From: Nageia nagi
Taxonomy: Eukaryota; Pinophyta
Reading direction: 5' to 3'
Assembly: GCA_050084985.1 (NCBI GenBank)
Contig: JBITNC010000002.1
Span: 2,914,001-2,978,000, forward strand
DNA: 64,000 bases
In this document: positions 46,774 through 58,171 of the stretch, one piece after another
Position numbering within the stretch: position 1 is the first letter of the stretch
Layout: each line of letters opens with the position of its first letter
Notes under the pieces: generated by a model
What the model was told of the DNA's origin: nothing
The model's input: only the letters and a program-made list of their open reading frames with translations
Databases searched by the model: none
Program-made: the position numbers and the translations under genes

Positions 46774-47559
46774 TTAACTTTCATAATTCTGCTCTCTTCC
46801 TCTACCTCTTCCAAATGAACCTCTTCTTCCTCCTCTTCCGGTTCTGCCTCCTCTTCCTCTTGCACCTCTCCCTTGTCCTCTTCCTTGTCCTTCATTCTCT
46901 TTGATAGAGAATGCTTGCTCATCACTATTGCTTGTTCCAGCCTTTGTCCTCTTTGTCATCCTCTCTTCATGAGATGTGAGAGAGCCAATCAAATTATCAA
47001 TTTCCAAGGATGAGAGGTCTTTTGTTTCTTCAATTATGAGTGCAGCATGGTCAAATTTTTCGGTTAAGGTTCTCAAAACCTTCTTAATAACAACCTCCTT
47101 TTCAGTCTTCTCTCCAAGAGTGGCCATCTTATTGACTATGGCTTTCACTCTCACACAATAATCTCCAGCAGTCTCCTTCTCCTCTTGCTTCATATTTTCA
47201 AACTCCCTTCTCAATGTTTGGAGTTTTACTTCCTTCACCTTGAGGCTCCCTTGATAGCCTTCTCTCAAGACTGCCCATGCTTCTTGGGCTGAGACACATG
47301 CTGAGATTCGTGGGAAGATGCTCCTGTCCAAGGCTTCTTGTATGAAGGACAGAGCCATGGAGTTTTGTCTCTCATTCTCCTTTGCTTCCTTCTTTTCATC
47401 CGCATTCAATGCACTCCAATCTACCGGTTCAGTGTAGCCAGCCACTACAATGTCCCAATATCCTTTGCCGGTCAGTAGAGTCTTCATTCGAACACTCCAA
47501 TATTCATAGTCTGCTCCATCAAACTCTGGAATGATGATTGAGTTGGAGTTGCTTGCCAT
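46774..47559 (-). pseudogene. Copia-C gag
   Basis: The Met at 47559 (MASNSNSIIIPEFDGADYEY) is chosen as start because everything upstream in the frame is primer-binding-site leader. The frame has the copia gag (UBN2-like) pattern with DYEYWSVRMKTLL, a helix-rich middle, and an Arg/Gly-rich tail (GRGGRTGRGGRRG). It ends at a TAA at 46774. After that a further in-frame stretch leads to the zinc knuckle, where one T appears to be lost near 46700-46710. This shifts the first Cys pair out of frame with the rest. Confidence 0.92.
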
Positions 47560-47594
47560 GTCTTCACTTCTTGAACCCAGATTGATCCAACCTT

Positions 47595-47606
47595 GCTCTG
47601 ATACCA
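47595..47606 (-). other. Copia-C primer-binding site
   Basis: The minus strand reads TGGTATCAGAGC, two bases from the 5' LTR. Confidence 0.93.
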
Positions 47607-47608
47607 AA

Positions 47609-48013
47609 TGAAGTTCTTTAACTATAACAAAAAAAATGAATTGCCTAACAATTCACAATACAACTCAGAAAAATGAAATTGCACAACTCAACAACAATGG
47701 AGAACTGAAATTGAATCCAACACCAAATTGATTATTGAGAATGCAAGCTACAACTCCAATACAACTCCACACACTTCGATGATGCTGCAAAATACATTAC
47801 AAACATTTATAGAGGCTGTAGGTGACCTTTTCCCTTCAGCCTAGAAGCTGAAACACCAAGAAACATGAACTGGAAAGCCACAGGAAGGAAAAACGTCATA
47901 CATAGAAAATAGAACTAGCCGGCAGGCCAGCTGCTTAGCCGAGTGGCCGGTTCACTTATTCTAGCTGGTTGGCCGGTTACAGGTAGCCAGTCGGTTGGTC
48001 TTCAAATTCTTCA
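47609..48013 (-). repeat. Copia-C 5' LTR
   Basis: 405 bp, adjacent to the primer-binding site. Confidence 0.96.
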
Positions 48014-48524
48014 TAAACAACTTTCCCACCAAACAAGTGCATTACCACTCATTTTAAGGGTTGCTAATTGGATTTTATCCTCATCTCTTACAATTCTTTG
48101 AATTCTACAATATACTTCAATTTGTTTAATCCAATGGTCTAACTTTTCAGCATTCACTTCTCTAATAAAAGTAGGCAAATCAAATTTAACTTCCAATTTC
48201 AAAGGAGAACTTTGAAAAATACTGTGTAACATCATTGTCAATTTTATTACATTCACTAGTTTCACCTTCATTTTTCTTGTATTGTTGTTCTTGAAAATGT
48301 TGGAATTGTAAAGACATTTTCTGGAATATTGTGGCAAGATCAGCAATTTGCTTCTCTACATTAGACCCTCCTTCATTGGCCATGGCTCCAAGCTCTCTTT
48401 GCTTCTTTAGCCAAACTCTAGAACCAATTTCTGGATCCTCCTCCATAAATTCTCCTTCTCCTTTCTTGTTTTGTGACCTGGTATACATGCAAGAACACTT
48501 TCTAAACACTAATAACAATCTCAA
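48014..48524 (-). pseudogene. Gypsy-B gag, N-terminal part
   Basis: The minus strand begins with an MANEGGSNVEKQIADLATIF segment (coiled-coil-like gag start). After a frame change it leads into a LDHWIKQIEVYCRIQ and AKMSGNALVWWESCL-type gag core (the ORF itself reads LKMSGNALVWWESCL). It is cut at 48013/48014 by copia-C. Confidence 0.85.
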
Positions 48525-48554
48525 AAATAGAGGTTAGCCCAATGATTTCAACTT

Positions 48555-48566
48555 GCTCTGATACCA
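48555..48566 (-). other. Gypsy-B primer-binding site
   Basis: The minus strand reads TGGTATCAGAGC, complementary to the 3' end of initiator tRNA-Met, four bases from the 5' LTR. Confidence 0.9.
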
Positions 48567-48570
48567 AACT

Positions 48571-49679
48571 TGATCCATAAACCATAAGATTAAAAATTTC
48601 AATTTAATCTCTTCAAATGAATTAATTCACACTTAAAATAATTAAGTGCTTGTAAAGGAAAATCAGGAATAAACTTGTAAACATAGAGAAGAGAAAAGCA
48701 TTCACCATAGAAGAGACAAGCAAAATTTATCCTGGTTCACCCAATGTGGGCTACATCTAGCTCAAAAGCTCTCTACTATCAATGGGTGGAATCACTTTAC
48801 AAGGCCTCCAAGGTCCTTCAAAACCTCCTCTCACATTCATAATACATTCTCAGCTCTAAAAATCACAACAAAACTGAAACAATTCCCGAAATCCTCCTTC
48901 TAATCTCTCTTGTACAATTTGCTCCCCTTTTATACAATTTTTGGAGCTAAAATTGGAGAGAATTACAACTCTAGAATTTGGAAAAAAATACATTTTTAGA
49001 TACCCATTATCCTCCTTGATCTTCCTGACAAATTTGGGCTCAAATGGTTTCCAAAATCTCCCAAAAATAAGCTTTGAAATTAAAAAAATGCTCTCTAGAC
49101 TGTTACAAGCTTACTAGATAAACTCAGGCCAATAATAGGACCTTAGGTGAATCAAAAATTACCAAAAAACCTTAGAAATGCCAAAAAATGTTAAATAAAT
49201 AAAAATTGGGTGGGTGCGCTGTGGTGCTACCACGTGGTAGGCGATCAAGCTGGTCAAATAGTCAACGGCTTAGCTGACTGGGTGGTCTGGCTCACATGGA
49301 CTGCAAGGTTGGAAATGTGCGCGGGTTGGCTCGGTTGGTAGCTCGCATAGTCAAATGGGTCAAATAGTCAACATCCCCTACCTACGTGGTCCCTTCGCCT
49401 CGTCACCCTCCATGTGACTCCACGCCTCTCCTCCTACGTGGTCTGGTAGGTCCCTGTCCCCTACATGGCCTGTACAGTGGTAGGTGGGTCCCACCATATA
49501 TTTTTTTAATCTCTTTTTTTTTTCAAAATTACATAAGCTAGACTTAATGCCATAACTTCCACATACAGACTCAGATTCTCAATCCAAAAGAAGCATCAGA
49601 AAGATGAAGATAAGATGATCACATTGAACACACTAAAATGGAGATTACTAAATGTTGAAGGGATCCAAATTTTAGATCA
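48571..49679 (-). repeat. Gypsy-B 5' LTR
   Basis: It is collinear with 39021-40145 and adjoins the primer-binding site. It is 16 bp shorter because of small indels. Confidence 0.93.
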
Positions 49680-49684
49680 TAATA

Positions 49685-50407
49685 CAAGTATTGTACTTAT
49701 CTCAATCAATCTAAGTATATATCAGACATCTTGCAAAAGTTTAGAATGGAAGAGTGTAGATATGCTACGATCCCAGTCTCTCTTGGAATCACTATTTCTT
49801 TGAGCTCCAACTCTCAGTTAGTTGATGCTACAACTTATAGGTAATTAATTGGTAATCTTTTGTATTTGACTATATCTAAGTTAAATATTACCTTTGTAGT
49901 GAATCTGATGGCATGATTCATGTAAAAACTTTATGTTGAGCACCTCAATGCTGTTAAGCAAATTTTGAGGTATGTTGCAGAGAATAAGGATCTTTATCTC
50001 AAGTATTCTAAGTTGCCCTCATTTATTCTCTTTGGATTCTCAGATTTTGACTATGGAGGTGATAAAGATGATAGGAAATCAACCTCTACGTATGTACTAT
50101 TTCTCTTTCCACTAGAGAAGCTAAATATTGTGCCATGTCTATTGCAACCCAGGAAGCCATTTGGCTAAGGCATCTTTTGAAAGAAATTGGGTATGAGCAA
50201 GGTGGCTTATCTTTGATTTCTTTAGACAATCAGTTAGCTATTTCTTTGGATAAGAATCCTATGTTCCATAAAAGAATAAAACATGTGAAAATCCATGCCC
50301 ATTTTATTGATTTTGTTGTACACCTTCATGGTAAGTTCACTCTACGTGAGGAAATTGTTGTACAAAATTTTAAAAGCAAAAAGATTGGCCAATCTAGCAC
50401 TATTTAG
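49685..50407 (+). pseudogene. Copia-A end of reverse transcriptase and RNase H
   Basis: The plus strand resumes the copia-A frame with SKYISDILQKFRMEECRYAT, then an LVDATTYRQLIGNLLYLT block, VKQILRYVAENKDLYLKYS, FSDFDYGGDKDDRKSTSTY and a final ATQEAIWLRHLLKEIGYEQ to KRIKHVKIHAHFID. Stops and frame changes are present. It completes the polyprotein interrupted at 39020. Confidence 0.88.
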
Positions 50408-50944
50408 TTATCCATATATGAGGAACTCTTATGTGTCTTTTAGCACTGTTTAATTGTCATATGCAAGGAACTCATATGTGCATGCTCTATTTTGTAATGA
50501 TAATCAACACATGTTTTATATACAGTAGGTGACTATAAGTTTTTGGTATGGCATCTTCGTGATGACTTACAGTGCAACATTGATCAGTTCATGATGGCAT
50601 TTGTGTGATTCATCTATCCTTGTTGAGATGAATATTTTGCATCTAATTGATCTTGTTATTTGAGCTACTTATGACTTGCAGGTTCCTTTGAGATTATAGG
50701 TTACTTACCTTAGGTATGCAAGCTCTTGAAAACTCTTCATGACTTCCAGTTGAATGACTACTTCATGTACATTGAATCCGATTGTGGTTAATAATTGTAT
50801 TTTGGCAAAGTAGTGAGTCTCAAACTAGATCTTTCTTACTTCACATATATGTAAAAAGTTATCATATCCATTGTATCTGTTTGCAGGAGAACTCTCTTAC
50901 TTTCTCTTCTTCTTGTCTCTTACTCGCTCTATCCCAATATTGTA
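50408..50944 (+). other. Copia-A 3' untranslated region
   Basis: No coding sequence seen between the end of RNase H and the polypurine tract. Confidence 0.6.
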
Positions 50945-50955
50945 TTAAGGGGAAG
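50945..50955 (+). other. Copia-A polypurine tract
   Basis: TAAGGGGAAG-type purine run (within 50945-50955) immediately before the 3' LTR. Confidence 0.8.
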
Positions 50956-51453
50956 TGTTGGAATGTATAATCCATTATTGTAAAGGTTTGTATTAAATCT
51001 TCTATGTAAATTGACTAATACTTAAGGGTATAATTTGATACTTTAAGTATTTAAGTGAATATGATAATGTAACTTGTCCTACACTCCATGTCATTAGCAT
51101 GTCCCTTAGGTAAAAGGATGTGCATGTCATGCTTTTGTACATTGGATAAAAGGGTGATCCAAAGAGGGATTTTGGCTTATAAATAGAAGGCTCCCTCTTT
51201 GTGATCACATATCAATTGTGGAGTAAAGTTATGCTATAGGATAGCAGTTAGGAGAAAAAAGTAGGAGGATTGTAAGAGTTGATATTTGTTAAGAAGAGAG
51301 ATCTAATTAGTGGATGTACTCTTAGTTGGAGGAACCACTTACATCTTGTGTTATCTTTGTGAGATTGCTTTGTGTGATAGTTAGATGTGAATTCAGGTCT
51401 TTCTTGTGATCTTGTTAGTTTAGGATTGTTCATGTTATAGTTCAATTCTCTCA
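50956..51453 (+). repeat. Copia-A 3' LTR
   Basis: 498 bp from TGTTGGAATG to TTCTCTCA; TATAAATA at 51178-51185. It preserves the empty site that the solo LTR occupies in the 5' copy. Confidence 0.92.
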
Positions 51454-51734
51454 TCTTGATGACATGATGATACTTGAGTTTTATAGTAGGCTCCTATTTG
51501 GAGGTAACCCATTCGGTACTTGGGATGAAATAGTACTTGATTCTATCACTTTTTTCATGGAAGTGTTCTAAGTTTGTAGACACCTAAAATATGCATGTTA
51601 TGCTAATTAAGCAAAATAACATCGAAAAGCACCAAAATTTGCTTTAAAAAGTGTAAAAGATAATCCAAGGTTAATGTTAAAATCATTACACTATTTTTTT
51701 TATGACACTATAGTAATCTCAAGATATATTATTG

Positions 51735-53830
51735 ACCAGGGCAAGACTATTAATAAAATTATGAGAATGTATGAAAGAGAAGCAAGTTAGAAAGTAAATT
51801 TTTATTAAAGTAAGATTTATTTTCTAAATACATGTAGGCAAATTCAAGAATGCATAGCTCGAATTTTAGGTTGTGATATAGCATATCTTCCCTCCACTTA
51901 TCTAGGTATGCTTTTATTTATGATGAAGATGAAAGTGGAGCTATGGAATCCATTAATTGAAAGAATAAGGAGGAAATTAGCTAGTTGAACAGGGTATTTA
52001 CTCTCTTAAGTTGGTAAGGTACAATTAGTTAAGGCTACTTTACAAAGTATCCCAACTTAGTTTATGTCCTTATTCAAAATACCACAAAATGTTTGCCAAG
52101 AAATTGAGCAGATACAAAGGTCCTTTCTTTGGTTTGGAGTTGAAGATACACACAAGTTCCACTTAGTGGCATGGGACAAAGTCTATATGAGAGAGGAGAG
52201 TGGTTGTTTAGGATTGAGGAAAATGTACTTGATGAACAAAGCTTTAATGGGTAATTAACAAGAATAGAAACTATTGCATAGTGATGAGGCTATGTGGTTT
52301 ACAATTTTTAAACATAGGTATTTGGAAGGAAACCATGATTTTATGGAGGAGAGAAATCCAGTTAGCAGATCTTCATTTTGGAATGTCCTTCAATATATTA
52401 GGGAGTTGTTTAGAAAAGGTATTTATTGGAAGGTGGGGGATAAGAAACATATTGACTTTTGGAGGGACACCTGGGTTAACAATCATCTTGTTTCCCAAGA
52501 AGTAGAATTGGCACCTTTGATCCCTTAGGTCACCACTTGCTTTGGGTCAAGGGTTGCAGATTTTATAAGCCTTGGGGGAGGATTGGTTGGAGTGGAAAAA
52601 TATTAAGATCCCAAACCTTAATGTGAATATTTCCCAAGTTTAGAAAAATATTTGCCTTTCCATAAATTTAGTTATGTTGGGTAGAGAAGAAAAAGGAGAT
52701 TCTAGAGTTTAGGGAGGGGAAAAGAATGGAGGTTTTTTGATGAAGTCAACTTATTCTTTGCTAGTAACAAGTTTTCAATAATGGCTTTAATGTCTTAGGT
52801 CTAGTTTAAATTTCTTATTGCTAAAGTTAACTTTTTCTTATGGCTAGTTATGCAGAATAAAATCCTCACTATTACTAATTTACATAAGATAGGTATATTT
52901 ATTCCTAATCAATGTTATCTCTATGAAACTGATTAGGAGGATGTTAACAATATCTTTATTTCCTTCCCCCTTATCTTAATAAGTTTTTATATCAATCCTT
53001 TCTTCTTTCAAAATAGATTCAATCCTCCCAATGTTTGTTGCTGATCTTTATGTGCATTGGTGTCCTCCTTTTATCTCCAAGAGATTGAAGAAACTTTGGT
53101 GGATGAGTCTTCTACACTTTTATTGGAATATTTAGTAGAAAAAAAATAGAACCTTTAGAAATAATAAGAGGAATGTGGGAGGAGTGTGTACTCAACTGAG
53201 ATTTGTTATTATGGAAAATATTATTGTATGACCAAAAAAGGATAATTGGGAACCCTCTAGAGAGAGAGAAGTGGCTAACAATTTTGGATTGGAATTGATA
53301 ATGAGATCATGTTATGCACTAAATATCAAAGATTTGGCAAGATGGAATTTGCCCCTCCTGGATGGCTAAAGTTGAATTTTGATGGAGCTTTGAAGGATAA
53401 CTCAAGGGTTGTTGGGGCAAGATTTGTGATCGGGGATGATAAAGGTAAAGTGGTTCTTACCTTTGTAGAACCTCTAGGGATCCAATACAACTATTTTATG
53501 GAAGCTTGAGCTATTTACAAGGGACTTTCTTTAATTGGGAGTCTTCAATATTTTAAGTTAAGTTTGGAAGGTGATTCCTTAAATGTAATTACCCTGTTAA
53601 AAGATTTCTAATCACTTGGTTGATCTATTGAAGATTGCATCTTCAAATCAAGGAGGATTTAAGTTAAATGAGAGAGGCTATAATAGGCCACATTTTCAAG
53701 GAATGCAACATAGTAGAAAAATTTATGATAAATATTGTTAGATAAAGAAGGGATAATATAGTGTGGGTTGATTCATTCCCACAAGAAGTGTTAGGGGTGA
53801 TAGAGGGCAACATACATGCTAACAATGCTT
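51735..53830 (+). pseudogene. LINE (L1-type) relic: end of reverse transcriptase, zinc-binding domain, RNase H
   Basis: The plus strand reads a decayed YERKAS...KVNFY-SKIYFLN segment, then CIARILGCDIAYLPSTYLGM and ASWTGYLLS (the L1 'LPSKYLG.PL' and 'W....LS.AGR' region). It continues with IEQIQRSFLWFGVEDTHKFHLVAWDKV and GCLGLRKMYLMNKALMG, with FWRDTWV further on. RNase H begins at about 53340 with PPGWLKLNFDGALKDNS and runs to about 53600 (LEGDSLNVITLL). The 5' half with the reverse transcriptase active site is absent, as expected for a 5'-truncated LINE. Many stops. Confidence 0.85.
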
Positions 53831-55806
53831 AAGTGTTGGCAGGACTTATGGGATGTGATAGGGGTGAAGTGGACCTATATCAAGAATAATTACTGGCAGT
53901 GGGAGATCCTAAGAGCTAAATGCTAGAGAGATGAGCATCCTTGCATGGGCAACTCACGTTAAGTGGATGAGGTTGCATGATGTCATTTAAATAGAGCATA
54001 TGATTCATATACAATGATAAATGGTGAAGCTAATTCAAAATTATGGACAAGACCTTCACCACCCCCAGCTTTGATGACAAGGGATGCAGGGTGCTTTTAT
54101 GCATCAGAGAGGGAATCTATTTCCTATTACACAATTTTGATGAGTGGTTCTTCAAATTTGGAGATTGGGTTTAAGTTTTTAAGGCTTTAGGAATTGAACT
54201 GTTGGGCCATTTTGAGTCTCATGATTAGAGAAGGAAGTATGGTGAATATATCATATTACATAAAGCCTGCAAAATTCCAAAAAGTTGAAGGGAAAAAGGT
54301 GATATTAAAGAAGGCTAGGTGGATGTCATTTTTTAGCTTTATTAGAAATTGGATGAGAGATTGGATTTTAACATTGATATAGTCATGGGATGACGAGGTG
54401 TTTGAAGCAGATAATATCTCTTTCACCATGAATCCTTAATTGATTTCTCAAGTCAAAAGGTTTCCTTTGAATGGTGAGAAGCTACTATGTGAGAAGCATT
54501 CTCTTGTTGTTGAGTTGAAGCTATTTAAGGGGGTATGATAATCTTTAAAGGATGTAGGGATACTTCAATCAGGAATCCCTTCTTCATAAGTGGAAAGGGG
54601 TTATCACAATGACCCTCTCTTTTTGTACCTTTGCATGATTTGATTATTGTATATGGAGTTTTAGCATACTTGCATTAGAATGATTGATATCCTATGATAT
54701 TTTATATATTTTAATCTTGATATTCATGTAAAATAAGTTTGATATTGTTATAGTTTCATGTGGTACAAAAAATTATAATGTACTACCCAAAAAGCAACCT
54801 TGTTAGCAAAAAAGATAAACAATATTAAAATAAATATGTGTATTATTTCTCTTGAGTAGACTTCAAATGTACAATTATGAATCCCTAGATTTAGTGTTCC
54901 TTACCATAAGGGCTTTTACAAAATGATTTTTAGGCCTTTATGGCCACTTGCAGAGTCGTTGACGTCCTAGTGCAATCATTAGTAGTTGGTATTAGTTGTT
55001 GAAATCTGACCTCCAATCACTGGCATTTTTGTATTAATAGTTGCAAGCTCTTAATATTTTTCTTACAAACCTACAAACAATCTTTAATTTTGTTTTTTGT
55101 ATGTCCTCAATAGCTTTGTTGTTCAACACCTATGGATCATATACACATAGGAATAGTAAACACATTGAATATACGTGCTCATTTCAAAAAATATGATATC
55201 AAAGCAAAATGAACACATAAAGCACTAAACTAAAGTGATCAACTCACTAAGGTTCTAATAGAATTTCAATAGAGTTCCTTTACTTTGAATTTGAGTCCCT
55301 TTCTTCAATGTTGAAGGTTTTATTTATAAACTGAGGAAACTAGAAAAGTTTCCATTTTGAAGACAAAAGGAAAGATAAAAAAGCTTATCCATTCTTGTCA
55401 TGATGATGATCCAAAGCTTGGATGTGCAGTATTGGTAACAAGTCATCCTTGATCTATAGCTTTTTGGAGAAGTCATTTAACAAATTACTAGTTTTATTTT
55501 TATTTGGCCAATCATAAAGTTGCTAACATCTAGGTATTAGACGTTGGCATCTAGATTGAGTCATCGATGTTCCATGTTGGATGCTAACATTTTGCATTTA
55601 TTATAACTTTTATAATAATGCTCTAATTTTATGTCTCTCTTTTGACTTTCACAAGAGGGGTTATTTTTGTGTGCCTACATTTTGCCCCTTTTTGAATTAT
55701 CTGCTAATTGTAAGCAGGGCATAATTCAAAAATTTACCTTTTCTAAAGGTGGGTGTATTCAAGTTTCTTAACTTATGTTTTCAACTTTTGTCGATGTTTT
55801 GGATTT
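53831..55806. other. No gene recognised
   Basis: The first 700 bases may be LINE 3' sequence. A 62-codon frame at 54194-54382 has no recognisable domain. The rest is AT-rich. Confidence 0.4.
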
Positions 55807-55811
55807 ACCTA

Positions 55812-56973
55812 TGTGATGTCCCTCTTATATAATTGCAATTAATTATGGAATCCAATGAATTATTCTTTGTATTATATTTTATTATTTAATTATGTTTTAA
55901 TTTAATACTTAGGATGGAAGACTTAATGTGTCATTTGACCCCACTGTGAGGCCTAAGTGGATGCCTCCCTCCTAAGTGTAGAATAGGTATTTTAATGTAC
56001 TTGGAGATCCTGATACATGATTATGGGAATCCTAAGGTCTATTTAGTACCTAGGTGGATGGATGAGCACTTGTATACATGCTTTAGCTTTGGGGAGACTT
56101 TTAGACCCCCACATTGGCCCATGACACCCATGTTGCCCCCTTAGATGCCCATGCATGCCTCTTATACAAAACACATGCATCCTAGGACCTACATGGAGCA
56201 TGAGAGAGGTCCAGATACCCATATTGAGTTCTATTTGATTCCTAGGTACCAACGTTGGTGCATGAGAGGACTAAGTGATGACATTAAGGTGAGATCCAGA
56301 TCCAACAATGTTATATTAACCCTTGGATCCTCATTGTTGGATATACTTGATTATTATTATTATTTTTTATATTGAATAGAGGATAAGAACCTTAATGCAA
56401 TGCTAAGTAAACCCCTAGGTGCAACATCTAGGAGGATTAGCAAGCTAAGGGATCCTATTAGTCTATGGCTTTGGTACAACATCCTAGCCCATCCAATGGT
56501 ATTTCAAGGTTGAGCTTCTACCTTCATTGGTTTCTAAGATTTGAGGAGGGCTCCTTCGATGGAGAGGATTTAGGTTCTAAGGGAGCAAGATTATCGCATT
56601 CACCATTCATTCATCTAACAGTGAGATATACATAGTGTGCCCTAGTTGGCTCCTTAGAGGCCAACGTCCAACCCTAGGGACCTGGTATTGTATTGTTGAC
56701 AATAATTTATCTTATATACAATCATTGGGTATTAGATCATCATATTTATCTTATGTATGCTTTACTATTGTAACATTACAGTGTAATTATACATTGATGC
56801 ATGTATGAGCCAAACATTGGCATTATTATGTTGTGTAAATGTGTAATTGATGCCCTAACCCTAACATTGGCATTGTGAGGTTGAAACTTGTATTTTAAGT
56901 TCTAGGCTAGTCATGGATTTTTTCTTAGTTGAATTTGCTAATTTGTACTTGAGTTTGTAATTGGATCTTTATA
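55812..56973 (+). repeat. Gypsy-D 5' LTR
   Basis: It ends ATCTTTATA just before the primer-binding site; the terminal CA has decayed in both LTRs. Confidence 0.9.
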
Positions 56974-56974
56974 G

Positions 56975-56985
56975 TGGTATCAGAG
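56975..56985 (+). other. Gypsy-D primer-binding site
   Basis: TGGTATCAGAG, initiator tRNA-Met type, one base after the LTR. Confidence 0.9.
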
Positions 56986-57586
56986 TTGAAGATATTACCA
57001 CCTGAGGAAATAGAAGCTAGATCTACAACTAATGTGAAGAATTCAAAATTCAAAAGGGTGGTTTTTCATAACCTCCTTCATAAATTCAAAGATAATAAGA
57101 TCCCTTCAGAGGAAAGGGAAAGGATCTTATGGTTCCTCATGAATGACATGAGGATGAGATGTGCAAGAAGAGAGCGCAAACATGGGATCCCAAATCTATG
57201 CTTCCACACAAGACTTTGTCAAAGATAAAAATCTTTCTCTAGATCTATCAAGGAACCACCAAAGAGTTCTAGAGATACATCACCTTTCAATTATACCAAG
57301 ATCTTCTAGGTTATGGAGCGGTGGCATGGTATAAATCCAACATTGGTGGGGTAGAGCCATCTAGAACCATAATATCTATATTTGGAGCATTGGGAGGAGT
57401 CAAATATGGAGCTACTTCATTGGAATTGAAGAAGAGATTGAGTGAAAGTTATCACTCAAATCTGGAGCCACCAATAGTAGAATTGAGGCTATCATGCATA
57501 TTGTATCATCTAAGAAGATGAGTGCTATTATCTAGAAGGAGGAGATTAAATGGGGCTGCATCTTCATTCTGGCCAAAGGAGGCCTC
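56986..57586 (+). pseudogene. Gypsy-D gag/protease remnant
   Basis: A short basic frame (to 57228) and a second one (57321-57521) occur without recognisable gag or protease motifs. A large deletion relative to intact elements is inferred. Confidence 0.5.
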
Positions 57587-58171
57587 ATGTTACATTATGG
57601 GCAAGCCAAGGAGCATCCATTTGAGGTCCAACATATCTTAGATCAATATTTGGATATTTTTGGAGATATGCCCAAGGGGATGCCATTGTCTAGAGGGTTT
57701 GAGCACACTATTAAGTTAGAATCGAGAGCCAATCCTATCATAATCACTCCTTATAGGCATCATAAAATCTATAAGGATGAGATAGAGAGAACAATCAATG
57801 AGCTATTAGACATGGAATGCATACAACCTAGATCTAGTCCCTTTGCCTCTTCAATTGTATTAGTCAAGAAGAAGGATGAGATAATGAGGATGTGTATTAA
57901 CTACCAATTACTCAACAATAAGACCATCAAAGATAGGTATCCCATTACTATAGTAGATGATCTTATTGATGAGTTGCATGGGGCAAAATACTTCTCAAAA
58001 ATAGATTTCATATTCATGTACCTTCAGATAAGGATAAAGGAGGAGGACATACATAAAATGACATTTAGGTGCCACTATGGTCACTTCAAGTTTTTAATGA
58101 TGCCTTTCAGATTGACTAATGCACCAGCCACCTTCCAGTCAACTATGAATCAATTTTTAAAGAGTAGCTAA
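57587..58171 (+). pseudogene. Gypsy-D reverse transcriptase
   Basis: One open frame of 194 codons carries YLDIFGDMPKGMP, ITPYRHHKIYKDEIE, ECIQPRSSPFASSIVLVKKKD, RMCINYQLLN (family: [10 protein letters not shown]), YFSKIDFIFMYLQIRI and LMMPFRLTNAPATFQ. It stops at a TAG just before the YxDD region, where the sequence continues with further stops. Confidence 0.88.

Larger units (their letters stand above)
42885..48013 (-). mobile_element. Copia-C: young Ty1/copia element inserted in gypsy-B gag
   Basis: Two 405-bp LTRs (42885-43289 and 47609-48013) differ at five positions, all transitions (1.2%). TAAAC borders both ends exactly (42880-42884 and 48014-48018). Primer-binding site and polypurine tract are both present. 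Internal coding is nearly complete, gag then protease, integrase, reverse transcriptase and RNase H, with only three visible lesions: a stop in gag, a one-base loss in the zinc knuckle and a stop in RNase H. This is the youngest dated insertion in the window. Confidence 0.96.
39021..49679 (-). mobile_element. Gypsy-B: Ty3/gypsy element inserted in copia-A, itself interrupted
   Basis: LTRs at 39021-40145 (1125 bp) and 48571-49679 (1109 bp) start TGATCCATAA and end TTTTAGATCA in the plus reading. The flanks CAATA (39016-39020) and TAATA (49680-49684) form a target duplication with one mismatch. The primer-binding site is at 48555-48566, so the element runs on the minus strand. Coding order is gag, protease, reverse transcriptase/RNase H, integrase, the gypsy order. 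Two internal deletions remove the reverse transcriptase YxDD region and the integrase core, so it could not move without help. Copia-C sits inside gag. Confidence 0.93.
31422..51453 (+). mobile_element. Copia-A: old Ty1/copia element split by two insertions
   Basis: 5' LTR 31422-33129 (499 bp once its insertion is removed) and 3' LTR 50956-51453 (498 bp) are collinear. Both start TGTTGGAATG and carry TATAAATA. Flanks are TCTTA (31417-31421) and TCTTG (51454-51458), a target duplication with one mismatch. Internal order is gag, decayed protease, integrase, reverse transcriptase and RNase H, as in copia. The element carries a solo LTR in its 5' LTR and gypsy-B inside reverse transcriptase. The first 159 bases of the two LTRs differ at ten or more positions, so it is the oldest of the nest. 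Confidence 0.9.
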
